Shown: positions 25,384 through 34,200 of the stretch, piece by piece
How positions within the stretch are numbered: position 1 is the stretch's first letter
Layout of the letters: each line of letters begins with the position of its first letter
From: GCA-2861595 sp035536185
Lineage (GTDB): Bacteria; Actinomycetota; Acidimicrobiia; Acidimicrobiales; GCA-2861595
NCBI GenBank assembly: GCA_035536185.1
Contig: DATLOM010000009.1
Location: 1 to 54,808 of the forward strand
DNA: 54,808 nt
Direction: 5' to 3'
Program-made: the position numbers and the translations under genes
Notes under the pieces: generated by a model
Database searches by the model: none
Told to the model about the DNA's origin: nothing
The model's input: the letters and a program-made list of their open reading frames with translations, nothing else

Positions 25384-26703
25384 ATGCCTGATCTAGAGCG
25401 CTCAATGAGATTCTTTCGTGGTGGGAACGACCGCCACGTGGCCCCCGAGGACCTCGCAACGATGTTGGGGGATCTGTTCGGTACCCTTCTATACCGCAAC
25501 CTTTCCGCTGGCCCGCAGAACATTCCACCGTCAACCCAGCGCTCCATAAAGACATACCGTGATAATCAGCAATACTGGTCTGAGGCCTTGGCGGGCCAGC
25601 ATTACGAGGGCATGCGAGTCGTACTTTCTGCCTTCCACCTCATGGAGTGGCTTCCCGCCGCGCCCGGCCGTTACTTCACTGAGGATGCCGCCCGCCATCG
25701 AGACATGGCCCGCGACTTCATGGGTCCCCACTCTGAGTACCTCCCACTCGGCAAGTTGGAGATGGTTCTCGGCGGCATTGGTTCAATAAGGCTTGGTTCC
25801 AGACACGTTGAGGGCGAACGGTCGCACTTGCTTGGCGCAACGTCGACCGGCATCTCCCACCAGGGCGTCCCCGTCGTTCTCCCCGAATCGCTCTACCTGG
25901 ACCTGATTGAGCTGATAAGGGAGGAGGGCGCAGCTCTAGTCGATGTGGCGGGTTCGGTCCGTATGTTTCCATCGTCGGCTGAAGTTGTACAATACGATGG
26001 CAGAATTCCTCGATTTTGCGTTTTTGCGGATGGCCTCGAACATATCAGGAAACCCGAGCAACGGCTGTTGACGACGGTGGCCGTGCTTTTCCAAGGGCAG
26101 GCTGATAGCAGCCTTTCCAAGTTGTGGTCGTTCTGTTCGTTCAGCCCCTCAATGGGAAGCGAAGCGCTACATACGGCAGTCGAATGGCTCAAGGAGTACA
26201 TCGAGCGTCATTCGCAATTGCCCCAGCCGGTCATCTTGAGCGACTTCGACGAGTTGCACCGCCACTTCGCTGAGCCGATCGAGTTTCCCATACGTACCCT
26301 CATGTCCCATGGCCCCGATATGGGACAGCTGAACAGCTACGTTGCTGAGTTCCAACGATACGGAGTTCATCTACATGTGAAGGAGTTCGTGGTGGGAGAC
26401 GTGTTCAAGGAAATCGAGGGTTCAACAATCGTCAACAAGGCTCAAGTCGAGCGATCGTTCAACGTCGTGAGGGAAAGGTTCGATGACGACTCAGCGCAAG
26501 CCTTGGTTCGGTTGGCGGAGCACGTTGCCTCTAGTGGTAGCCGTGAGGCAGCGGAGTTGTTCGCAGTCTTCAACGAGGAACTTGATCGGGCGGAGCCACG
26601 TCAAAACGTGCTGCGCCGCTTGTGGAATGGATTGACAGACGCACTTCCGTCGATCTCGGGCATGGCGGACGTCGCCGCGAAGGTGACGAATATCGTTGGT
26701 TGA
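25384..26703 (+). CDS. Hypothetical protein, 439 residues, insert between yihY repeats
   Basis: I do not recognise a named family. The protein is soluble, without signal peptide. After an N-terminal helical part there is a segment rich in beta strands (~150-240), and then a sequence that reads like a separate C-terminal module from ~340: GSTIVNKAQVERSFNVV, EHVASSGSREAAELFAVFNEEL, LRRLWNGLTDALPSI. That module, a helix pair before a helical tail, recalls C-terminal modules on bacterial accessory and conflict proteins, but I cannot name it. AGGGGA lies ten bases before ATG 25384. Lower GC and the flanking direct repeats mark it as inserted cargo. Confidence 0.65.
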   Translation: MPDLERSMRFFRGGNDRHVAPEDLATMLGDLFGTLLYRNLSAGPQNIPPSTQRSIKTYRDNQQYWSEALAGQHYEGMRVVLSAFHLMEWLPAAPGRYFTEDAARHRDMARDFMGPHSEYLPLGKLEMVLGGIGSIRLGSRHVEGERSHLLGATSTGISHQGVPVVLPESLYLDLIELIREEGAALVDVAGSVRMFPSSAEVVQYDGRIPRFCVFADGLEHIRKPEQRLLTTVAVLFQGQADSSLSKLWSFCSFSPSMGSEALHTAVEWLKEYIERHSQLPQPVILSDFDELHRHFAEPIEFPIRTLMSHGPDMGQLNSYVAEFQRYGVHLHVKEFVVGDVFKEIEGSTIVNKAQVERSFNVVRERFDDDSAQALVRLAEHVASSGSREAAELFAVFNEELDRAEPRQNVLRRLWNGLTDALPSISGMADVAAKVTNIVG

Positions 26704-26763
26704 AAACCTACCGGGACTGTCGACAAGGAGCAGTCCCAAGGCGCGGCTTGGCGCCCCCCGCCT

Positions 26764-26860
26764 GGCCTGGAGGGAGCGCCTCCGCCGCCTTCGCCAGTGG
26801 GAGGAAGCCGGCCGGCGCTGACGGCTGCGGGGTAGCGGGAGGAGTTCCGGATCGGTGAGG
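26764..26860 (+). repeat. Direct repeat copy 2: duplicated yihY 3' end before the HAD gene
   Basis: Repeats the last yihY codons (AWRERLRRLRQWEEAGRR, stop) and the downstream bases to TCCGGATCGGT. It ends directly before the HAD hydrolase ATG, so this copy supplies that gene's upstream region, including GGAGGAG. This suggests that yihY and the HAD gene were once neighbours and that the segment between the copies was inserted. Confidence 0.85.
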
Positions 26861-26861
26861 G

Positions 26862-27545
26862 ATGGGTAGGGCTGCCGCCGTGAATGACGACCGTGCCACC
26901 ATCCTCGTAGACGTCGACGGCACGCTCGTCGACACCAACTACTTCCACGCCGTCGCGTGGTGGCGGGCCTTCCGGGACATCGGGGAGGCGGTGCCGATGA
27001 GCAAGATCCACCCGTTGATCGGGATGGGATCCGACCAGCTCGTGCACCGGCTCATCGGGCGCGAGAGCGAAGAGGCGAGCGATGCCCACTCCCGGCACTA
27101 CGAACCGTTCAAGAAGGAGATAATCGCCTTCCCGAAGGCCGCCGACTTTCTGGCCGAGCTGTCCAGCCGTGGCGCAAGGGTCGTGCTGGCCACGTCCTCC
27201 GACGAGGAGGACCTGAAGCGGCTGCGGGAGGCTGTCGGCGCTGACGATTCAATCGATGACGCCATATCGAAGGGTGACGTGGAGCAGAGCAAACCGTCGC
27301 CTGACATCTTCGAGGCTGCCTTGAAGCGCTTCGACGTCGATCCGGCCCGGGCCCTCGTCGTGGGCGACACGCCCTGGGACGTCGAGGCCGCCGGCAAGCT
27401 GGACCTCAGGACGGTGTGCGTCCTCACAGGTGGCGCCACCCGTGAACAGCTGGACGAAGCAGGGGCGGTCGCCGTGTACGAGGACGTGGCGGAGCTGCTG
27501 GCCAACCTGGACGTGAGCCCGCTGAGCAAGCTGTTGGACGGCTGA
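26862..27545 (+). CDS. HAD-superfamily hydrolase (phosphoglycolate phosphatase/beta-phosphoglucomutase type)
   Basis: A 227-residue HAD phosphatase. Motif I is VDVDGTLVDTN with the nucleophile and acid aspartates, motif II is LATSS, the motif III lysine lies in EQSKPSPDIF, and motif IV is VVGDTPWDVEAA. The helical cap between motifs I and II is the type found in small-molecule phosphatases and mutases, so a sugar-phosphate or phosphoglycolate substrate is likely but not determined. ATG 26862 is used; GTG 26880 is an alternative. Its upstream region is the duplicated yihY end. Confidence 0.9.
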   Translation: MGRAAAVNDDRATILVDVDGTLVDTNYFHAVAWWRAFRDIGEAVPMSKIHPLIGMGSDQLVHRLIGRESEEASDAHSRHYEPFKKEIIAFPKAADFLAELSSRGARVVLATSSDEEDLKRLREAVGADDSIDDAISKGDVEQSKPSPDIFEAALKRFDVDPARALVVGDTPWDVEAAGKLDLRTVCVLTGGATREQLDEAGAVAVYEDVAELLANLDVSPLSKLLDG

Positions 27546-27607
27546 GGCCAAGCTTCGGCTTAGCCGACCGAATCGCGGCACGGAGTCTCCTGCTTCGGAT
27601 GGCTCAC

Positions 27608-27624
27608 ATACCGGAGGGGGGTAT
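27608..27624. promoter_or_regulatory. CsoR-type operator upstream of the csoR gene
   Basis: ATACCGGAGGGGGGTAT has the same 17-base length and ATACC/GGTAT ends as the perfect palindrome upstream of the copper ATPase at 13504-13520, with an imperfect core. It lies about 45 bases before the regulator's ATG, consistent with autoregulation. Confidence 0.75.
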
Positions 27625-27669
27625 CATGGTCGCGACGAGGCCCGAGGCGCCCCAGGGAGGAACCGAGCC

Positions 27670-27960
27670 ATGGCACAGTCACGTGGATATACCGCCGGCA
27701 AGGACCAGCTCTCCGCCCGGCTGGCCCGTATCGAGGGGCAGGTGCGGGGGGTCGCCCGGATGGTGGAGGAGGACCGGTACTGCATCGACATCCTCACCCA
27801 GATCAACGCCGTCAGGGCCGCTCTGGACAAGGTGGCGCTGGGGCTGCTCGACGGCCACGCCCGCCACTGCCTGCTCGGGGGTGCCGGCGGCGGGCCCACC
27901 GATCCCGAGGAACAGGTGCAGGAGCTGATGGGGGCGGTCGGGCGGATGCTCTCCCGCTGA
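27670..27960 (+). CDS. csoR: CsoR-family copper-sensing transcriptional repressor
   Basis: A 96-residue all-helical regulator of the CsoR/RcnR family. The Cu(I) ligands of CsoR are visible: Cys in DRYCIDIL, then His and Cys four residues apart in GHARHC. The opening RLARIEGQVRGVARMVEEDRYC is the family's DNA-binding helix region. CsoR releases its operator when it binds Cu(I). GGGAGGA precedes ATG 27670. With an operator upstream of itself and another upstream of the CopB-type ATPase, it probably represses both genes although they are 14 kb apart. Confidence 0.92.
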   Translation: MAQSRGYTAGKDQLSARLARIEGQVRGVARMVEEDRYCIDILTQINAVRAALDKVALGLLDGHARHCLLGGAGGGPTDPEEQVQELMGAVGRMLSR

Positions 27961-28066
27961 GACCAGGCCGTTGATCCGACCGGCGCGTCAACGCGGCTGA
28001 GCCGTTACCTTCGTCCGCGAAAGCCGGGCCGCCCGGACAGTTGCTCCCCCCTCGCCTGGACGGCGA

Positions 28067-28445
28067 TCAGAGGGTGCACCCGCCGGTGTCGACGGCGGCA
28101 CCCGCACTCTGCGCCTGGCGCAACCGGCGCTCGACCTCGTGGCCCCGGATGGCGAAGCCAACGTCGTCGTGCCATGCCGAGCGCGAGAAGATGACGCCGA
28201 TCACGCCGCCCGCCGGCGTCACCAGAGGCCCCCCGGAGTTGCCCGGCCTCACAGCCGCCCGCAGCTCGTAGACAGGCCGCTTGGCCAGGCCCCGGCTGTA
28301 GATGTCGCGCCCCACGGCGTCGTAGCCGGCAGTCACCACGGCCGGGCTGGCGTTGAGCGGGCCACCGGCGGGGAACCCGATGGCTGCCGCCGTCGTACCC
28401 CTCGGCTGCTCGCCCGAGGAGGAGCCCGATGTCGAGCAGGTTCAA
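28067..28445 (-). pseudogene. MarP-like periplasmic serine protease gene with internal deletion
   Basis: On the minus strand a TTG start reads LNLLDIGLLLG, like the first membrane helix of CvpA/MarP proteins. The frame then shifts near 28405 into GTTAAAIGFPAGGPL, GRDIYSRGL and RPGNSGGPLV, the C-terminal half of a MarP-type trypsin-fold protease. The catalytic Ser region (GNSGG) is present, but the rest of the membrane domain and the His and Asp of the triad are missing. Intact MarP is ~400 residues; about 125 codons remain here. It looks like a deletion derivative rather than a functional protease. Confidence 0.7.
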
Positions 28446-28529
28446 AGGGGTGGGGCGACCTACTGCCACGTAGCGACCGTACACGTGCCTCCCGAGCCGA
28501 TCAGGCCCGCCCCCCGGCTCCTCCCCCGG

Positions 28530-30107
28530 TCAGGGGCGCTGCATCCCGAAGCTGTAGGTGCCGGACCCGCTGTAGGACTCCACCAGCCACTGGTAGTAGC
28601 CCGAGGTGCCGTTGTAGACCACGTCCTCCGTCGAGCTGGCGGTGGTACCGCTGGCCACTGTGGTCCAGAAGGAGCCGTTCCACTTCAAGAGGCGGATGTC
28701 GAAGTCGGTGCCCGATGCGCCGCGGAGGCAGCCCTTGAAGGTCCCGCCGGCGCTGTTGAAGTACGTGCCGTTGGGATGGATGTCGTAGTCGCCGGCGCCT
28801 GAGAGCGAGCCGGTGGCCGACTCGGGGAGACCGCAGCCGGTGACCGGGTCAGGCGTCGGCGCCGGGGTGGGAGTCGTCGTGGTACCGAGGCGGGAGTGCA
28901 GCAGCCGGTTCGGCGACCCGCTGCCGGCGCTGGCGACCACGTTGGTGGTGGTGGCGTTCACGACCGAGTCACGCACGGCCGTGGTGGTGGCCGAAGGGTT
29001 GGCCTGCAGGTAGAGGGCGGCGACGCCGGCCACATGGGGCGCGGCCATGGACGTTCCGCTGATGGTGGCGGTGGCGCTGTCGCTGCTGTACCACGAGGAC
29101 GTGATGGACGAGCCGGGGGCGAAGAGATCGAGGCACGTGCCGTAGTTGGAGAACGACGAGCGGTAGTCGGAGGAGGTGGTGGAACCCACGGTCAACGCGG
29201 CGCCGACCCGGGCGGGCGAGTAGTAGCAGGCGTTGGCGTTCTCGTTGCCCGCGGCGACGGCGTAGCTGACGCCGTCGGCGATGGAGTTGGACACCGCGCT
29301 GTCCAGCGAGCTGGAGGCGCCGCCGCCGAGGCTCATGTTGGCCACCGCCGGCTGGCCGGCCTGATGGTTCGAGGTGACCCAGTTCACCCCGGCGATGACG
29401 CCCGAGGTGGTGCCGGACCCGTTACAACCGAGCACGCGCACGGCCACGAGCGACACCTGCTTGGCCACGCCGTAGGTGGAACCGCCGATGGAGCCGGCCA
29501 CGTGGGTGCCGTGACCGTTGCAGTCCGTGGTGCCCCGGCCGTCGTTGACGGCGGTGTAGCCGGGGACGGCTCGGTTGCCGAACTGGGTGTGGGTGGACCG
29601 GATGCCGGTGTCGATGACGTAGGCCTTCACGCCGGCGCCGGTGGCGTCGTAGGTGTAGCTGCCGTTGAGCGGCAGTCCCCGCTGGTCGGAGCGGTCGAGG
29701 CCCCAGGTGACGCCGGTCTGGGTGTCGTCGGCCCGGGCCACCGCGTCAGCCTCGATGTAGTCCACGTGGGGGTTGCGACGGGCGCCGTCCAGGGCGTTGG
29801 GCGGCAGGGTGGCGGCAAAGCCGGAGAGGGCGTCGCCGTACTCGAAGTGGACCCGGCCACCCCGGCGTTCGGCGTCGTTGCGGGCCGAGCTCACCTCTGC
29901 CCGCGGGCTGCCCTTGCGGAAGACGACGATGTAGCGGCCCTCGATGGCGTCGGGCCGGTCGGTGCCCACCACCTCGGCCGGGCGTCGGCCCTGGCCGGGT
30001 GCCTCGCCCGGGTCGGCGCCGGCCCCGGCCGTGGCCGTGCCCAGTGCGGTGACAACGGTCAGGAAACCGATCGCCGCTCGGGCACGGCCATGCTTGCGGG
30101 TGGGCAT
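28530..30107 (-). CDS. Secreted subtilisin-family (S8, proteinase K-like) serine protease
   Basis: A 525-residue preproenzyme from ATG 30107, which follows GAGGAGAG. Signal peptide ~1-31, inhibitor I9 propeptide ~57-125 (GRYIVVFRKG), then the S8 catalytic domain with Asp166 (VIDTGI), His199 (NGHGTHVAGSI) and Ser353 (GTSMAAPHVAG), as in proteinase K/aqualysin-type enzymes. A Thr/Pro linker (~415-430) leads to a C-terminal ~100-residue beta domain of the bacterial pre-peptidase type (GDYDIHPNGTYF, YYQWLVESYSGSG). It is an exported endopeptidase likely to degrade external protein. It stands alone between the protease remnant and the methyltransferase. Confidence 0.95.
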   Translation of the reverse strand: MPTRKHGRARAAIGFLTVVTALGTATAGAGADPGEAPGQGRRPAEVVGTDRPDAIEGRYIVVFRKGSPRAEVSSARNDAERRGGRVHFEYGDALSGFAATLPPNALDGARRNPHVDYIEADAVARADDTQTGVTWGLDRSDQRGLPLNGSYTYDATGAGVKAYVIDTGIRSTHTQFGNRAVPGYTAVNDGRGTTDCNGHGTHVAGSIGGSTYGVAKQVSLVAVRVLGCNGSGTTSGVIAGVNWVTSNHQAGQPAVANMSLGGGASSSLDSAVSNSIADGVSYAVAAGNENANACYYSPARVGAALTVGSTTSSDYRSSFSNYGTCLDLFAPGSSITSSWYSSDSATATISGTSMAAPHVAGVAALYLQANPSATTTAVRDSVVNATTTNVVASAGSGSPNRLLHSRLGTTTTPTPAPTPDPVTGCGLPESATGSLSGAGDYDIHPNGTYFNSAGGTFKGCLRGASGTDFDIRLLKWNGSFWTTVASGTTASSTEDVVYNGTSGYYQWLVESYSGSGTYSFGMQRP

Positions 30108-30266
30108 AGTTGGTCTCTCTCCTCGTGATCGCTGGGAGCGAGGCCGTACAACCGCCGAGACCCCGCCGCTGCCGTAACTGTCCTCCCAACAGCGGCCCAC
30201 CACTGATATTCCGAATCAGGAGCAATTCCGGAAAATCTTCAGATTCTCTGGGCCTCGGCGGAGCGG

Positions 30267-31118
30267 CTACTTCGTCCCGGACGCCACGAGAAGCTCGCAC
30301 GGGCCGTGGAAGCCGCCGGCCGACTCGAAGCGGGAGAGCGCCTCCTCGATCTCCACCCAGACGCTGTCCCGCTCCACTTCAGGGAGAGCGGCGAGCATCT
30401 GGTGGAGGGCACCGAAAGACTCGCGCTCGAAGCGCACGCACTCAGCGGCATCGCGGAGCACGAGCGGGGAGGGCACCACGTCGACCTGCACGTCGCGGAA
30501 CCCGGCCGTGGTGAGGGCCGCCTCGAGCACGCCGGGGGCGCCCAGGCTGAACGGGCCGGGCTGGCCGGGCTGGGGCGCCGGCAGCTGGGCCCGCTGGCGG
30601 ATGATCGAGACCGGGATGGAGAAGAACTCGTTCCGGTCGGGGGTCGAGTACACGACGGCGGCGATACGGCCACCGGCCCGCAGGGCTCGCCGCATCCCGG
30701 TGAGGGCCTGCTGCTGGTCCGGGAAGTAGATGAGGCCGACCCTGGAGATCACGGCGTCGAAGGAGCCCTCCGGCAGTTGGTCGAGTGCCTCGCCGTCGGC
30801 CTCGAGGGTCTCGACGTTGGTGAGCCCGTGCTCGGCCGCCTCCTTGGCCGCGTAGGTGAGGATCGTCGGGGAGATGTCGGTGGCGACCACCCTCCCCTCG
30901 GTCCCGGCCCGGCGAGCGGCGGCGATGGTCTGGCCGCCGGCGCCGGCGGCGACGTCGAGCACCCGACTGCCCACTCCGATCCCCGCGGCGTCGAGCATCC
31001 GTTCCGTCGCCGCGCCCAGCCACTCCTCCAGGGTTGGCCCCCACCGATGCCAGGCGTCGGCGGCGTCCTCCCACTGCTGCCTCGTGGTCACCTTGTACTG
31101 GACCGGGTCGAATCCCAT
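30267..31118 (-). CDS. Class I SAM-dependent methyltransferase
   Basis: A 283-residue protein. The SAM-binding motif I is VLDVAAGAGGQT (~54-65), followed by ATDIS, LEADGEAL and FDAVISRVGLIYFPD, the usual order for a UbiE/ubiquinone-type methyltransferase fold. AAGGAGGA lies six bases before ATG 31118. The frame is open far upstream through the antisense of the next gene, but only this part is methyltransferase. The substrate is unknown. It is divergent from the STAND ATPase regulator, which may control it. Confidence 0.88.
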   Translation of the reverse strand: MGFDPVQYKVTTRQQWEDAADAWHRWGPTLEEWLGAATERMLDAAGIGVGSRVLDVAAGAGGQTIAAARRAGTEGRVVATDISPTILTYAAKEAAEHGLTNVETLEADGEALDQLPEGSFDAVISRVGLIYFPDQQQALTGMRRALRAGGRIAAVVYSTPDRNEFFSIPVSIIRQRAQLPAPQPGQPGPFSLGAPGVLEAALTTAGFRDVQVDVVPSPLVLRDAAECVRFERESFGALHQMLAALPEVERDSVWVEIEEALSRFESAGGFHGPCELLVASGTK

Positions 31119-31250
31119 CGTCTTTCCTCCTTGTTGTCCTGGTTGTCGAATGCCTTCGACCTGAAGGCGACAGATCGGGTGGCCGAACCGGAAGATCCCT
31201 TCTGGCACATCGCCAGATCGCCGTGGCGCCGGACGCGAGACAATGGCGGC

Positions 31251-34200
31251 GTGACGGAGAACGCCACCCACCCTCGGCTCGTCGGGCGGGACCAGCCGCT
31301 GGCCCGCCTGCACCAGGCGCTGGACCGCTCGGCCGCGGGCGCCCGCCAGGTGGTCGTCGTAACGGGCGAGTCCGGGATCGGCAAGACGAGCCTTGTCCGG
31401 GCCGCATCCGAGGAGCGCGACCCGGTGGCGTGGGGCACCTGCATCGACGACACCGGCGCGCCGGGCTATTGGCCGTGGTCGCGGGTGCTCGACGACCTGG
31501 CCCGCAGCGTCGGCGTCGACCGGGCCCGGGACCTGGCCGGCGACGACGGGCCGCTCCTGGCGATCATCGCGCCCCTCTTCGGTTCGGCCCGAACCAGTGA
31601 GGCTTCGGGCCGGGAGCGGCTGCTGCTCATGGACGCCGTCACCCGCTGGGTCGAACAGGTGGCGCAGATCGCCCCCGTCGTCGTGGTGCTCGACGACCTG
31701 CAATGGGCGGACGACTCGTCGCTGGCCCTGCTCGACTTCGTGGCCCGGGCGCCCCGACAGGTCCCGCTCTGCGTCGTCGGCTCGTACCGGGATCGGGAGC
31801 TGAGCCCCACCGCCCGAGACCGCCTCGCCGACCTGGTGGTGCGGGCCGAGCACATCGAGCTCCGTGGCCTCGATCGGGACGCCGTCGAGGAGCTCGTGGC
31901 GAGCGTGGCCGGACCGGTGTCGCCGGCGGTGGTCGAGCGGCTCCACCGGCGGGCCGGCGGTCATCCCGTCTTCACCCGCGAGCTGGCGCTGCTGGGGGCG
32001 GACCAGCCGGCCCAGCTGGCGCCGAGCGCTGTGCGCGACGCCATCGAGCGGCGGGTCCGGCGCCTGCCCGAGTCCACCCAACGGGCGTTGGAGGTGAGCG
32101 CGCTGGTGGGCAACGAGGTCTACCCCGACGTGGTCGCCAACGTCCTCGACACCTCGGTTGCCTCGGTCCAAGCGGCCTGCGCCGTCGCCGTGGAGCACGG
32201 TGTCCTGACCGCCGCCTCCCGCGGCCGCGCACGCTTCGCCCACGACCTTTACCGCGAGACGCTGGCCGCCTCGGTCAGTGCCGACCAACGGCCTCATTGG
32301 CATCAGGCCATCGGTGTGGCCCTGGAAGCGAGAGCCGGGCGGGGCGACGACGTCGAGCCGGCCGACCTGGCCCACCATTTCGCCGCCGCCATTGCCGCCG
32401 ACGGCTCCGAGCGGGCCGGGCGGTGGGCTCTCGCCGCCGCGGCACGTGAGCACCAGTCGCTGGCCTTCGCCGAGGCCGCCGGACATCTGAGACGGTGGCG
32501 ATCCGCGGTGGCCGACGCCGGGGTGGCTGTCGACGACGAACTGCTTCTCGACGTCCTTCTGGCCGAAGCCGGCGCACTCGCACGCGCCGGGGACGTTCTC
32601 GACGCCCGGGGCCTGCTCCGGTTCGCCCGCGAGGTGGCCACCCGCAACGGGCCCGGCGAAAGGGTGGCCGCCGTGGCACTGGCGGTGGCCGAGCTCGGGG
32701 CGCAGTTCTCGGCGCGGCGGGACGACGTCGTGCGCGAGCTGGAGCAGGCTCTTTCGTCGACGGCACTGTCTCCGGCCATCGAGGCCCGATTGACGGCCAC
32801 TCTGGCCCGGGAGCTCCAGCATTCCGTAGCCGCCGACCGCCCGCGGGCACAACCGCTCAGCGAGCGGGCCCTGGAGCTGGGGCGGGCGGCTGCTGACCCG
32901 GCCACGCTGGTGTCCTGCCTTCTCGCCCGCCACGACGTGCTCTGGACACCCGGGCAGGGGGCGGCGCGCGTCGACATCGCCAGGGAGATCGTCGATGTGG
33001 CGGAACGATCGGGGGACGACGAGCGTCGGGCAGAGGGTTTCCTGCTTCTCGCCAATGCCCTGCTGGAGGAGGGCTCGTCCGCCTTTCGGCCGGCCCTGGA
33101 CGAGTTCCTGGCGCTCACCGACAGCCTCGGCCAGCCCCGTCACCGCTACACGGCCGAGACCCGCCGAGCCGCCCTTGCCCTTCTCGTTGGTGACTTCGAC
33201 GAGGCAGAGGCACGCATCGAGGCGGCGGCTGCCGTGGGTGAGCGGATCCGTGAGCCCGACACTCACAACGTTCGTATGTCCCAGCGACTCGAGCTGGTGC
33301 GGGCGCAAACCGTTCCCGAGGACCTGGTCCGTTTCGCCGACGACGCGGTCGCCCACTGGACGGGCGCGCCCGTCCATGCCCACGCCGTGGCCGCCGGGTT
33401 CCGGGCTCGCGCTGGTGACGTGGACGGTGCCCGCCGCCACGTGAACATGGTCATGGATCTCGGCACCTGGCGCGCCGACCGGTCCTACCTGTGGTCGGTG
33501 CTCGTACGCGAGCTCGCCATGGCGGCTATGGCCCTCTGGGGCACCGACCTGTGCGAGGAGCTGCTCGCCGACCTCGCCCCTCTGGGAGCGTCGTGCGGTG
33601 TGAACGGCGCCGTCGTCGCCTTCGCCGGCAGCCATGCCCATACCACCGGCATGTTGATGACAGCCCTGGGTCGCGATGGGCGGGCCGCCCTCGACCAGGC
33701 CGGCGCCACCTACGAACGACTCGGCGCGCCGGGCTGGGCCGCCGAGATCGAACGTCTTGGTGCCGGGCCGGTGCGAGTCGGAGGTGCGCCCGAGGGCCGG
33801 TCGATGCGCCGCCACGGCCGCATCTGGCACATCGTCTACGACGGCCAGCAGGCGACGGTCCCTCATTCGAAGGGCATGGCCGACCTGGCCCAGCTGCTCG
33901 GCCGGCCGGGCGAGGACATCCACGTGTTGGACCTGTACGGGTCAGTCGTTCAGTCCGGTGGAGCAGGAGAGATGGTGGACCGTCAGGCGCTCGCTTCATA
34001 CCGCCGGCGCCTCAGTGACCTCGACGAGGAAGCCACCGAGGCCGAGTCACACAACGACATGGAACGACTGGCCCGCGTCGAGGACGAGCGAACCGCGCTG
34101 CTCGACGAGCTACGCCGGGTCTCCCGGCCCGGCCACGCCGCTCGCTCGTTCGCGACGTACCCAGCCGAGCGGGCCCGCAAGGCCGTCGCCGGCCGGCTGC

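Noticed and set aside
25196..26860. Reading the yihY repeats as attL/attR of an integrase-driven element
   Set aside because: No integrase or excisionase gene lies between them and the copies differ at about one base in ten; kept only as gene-end duplication.
31119..33923. Possible ~935-codon N-terminal extension of the methyltransferase
   Set aside because: It is antisense to the STAND ATPase gene, and a strong ribosome site precedes ATG 31118.
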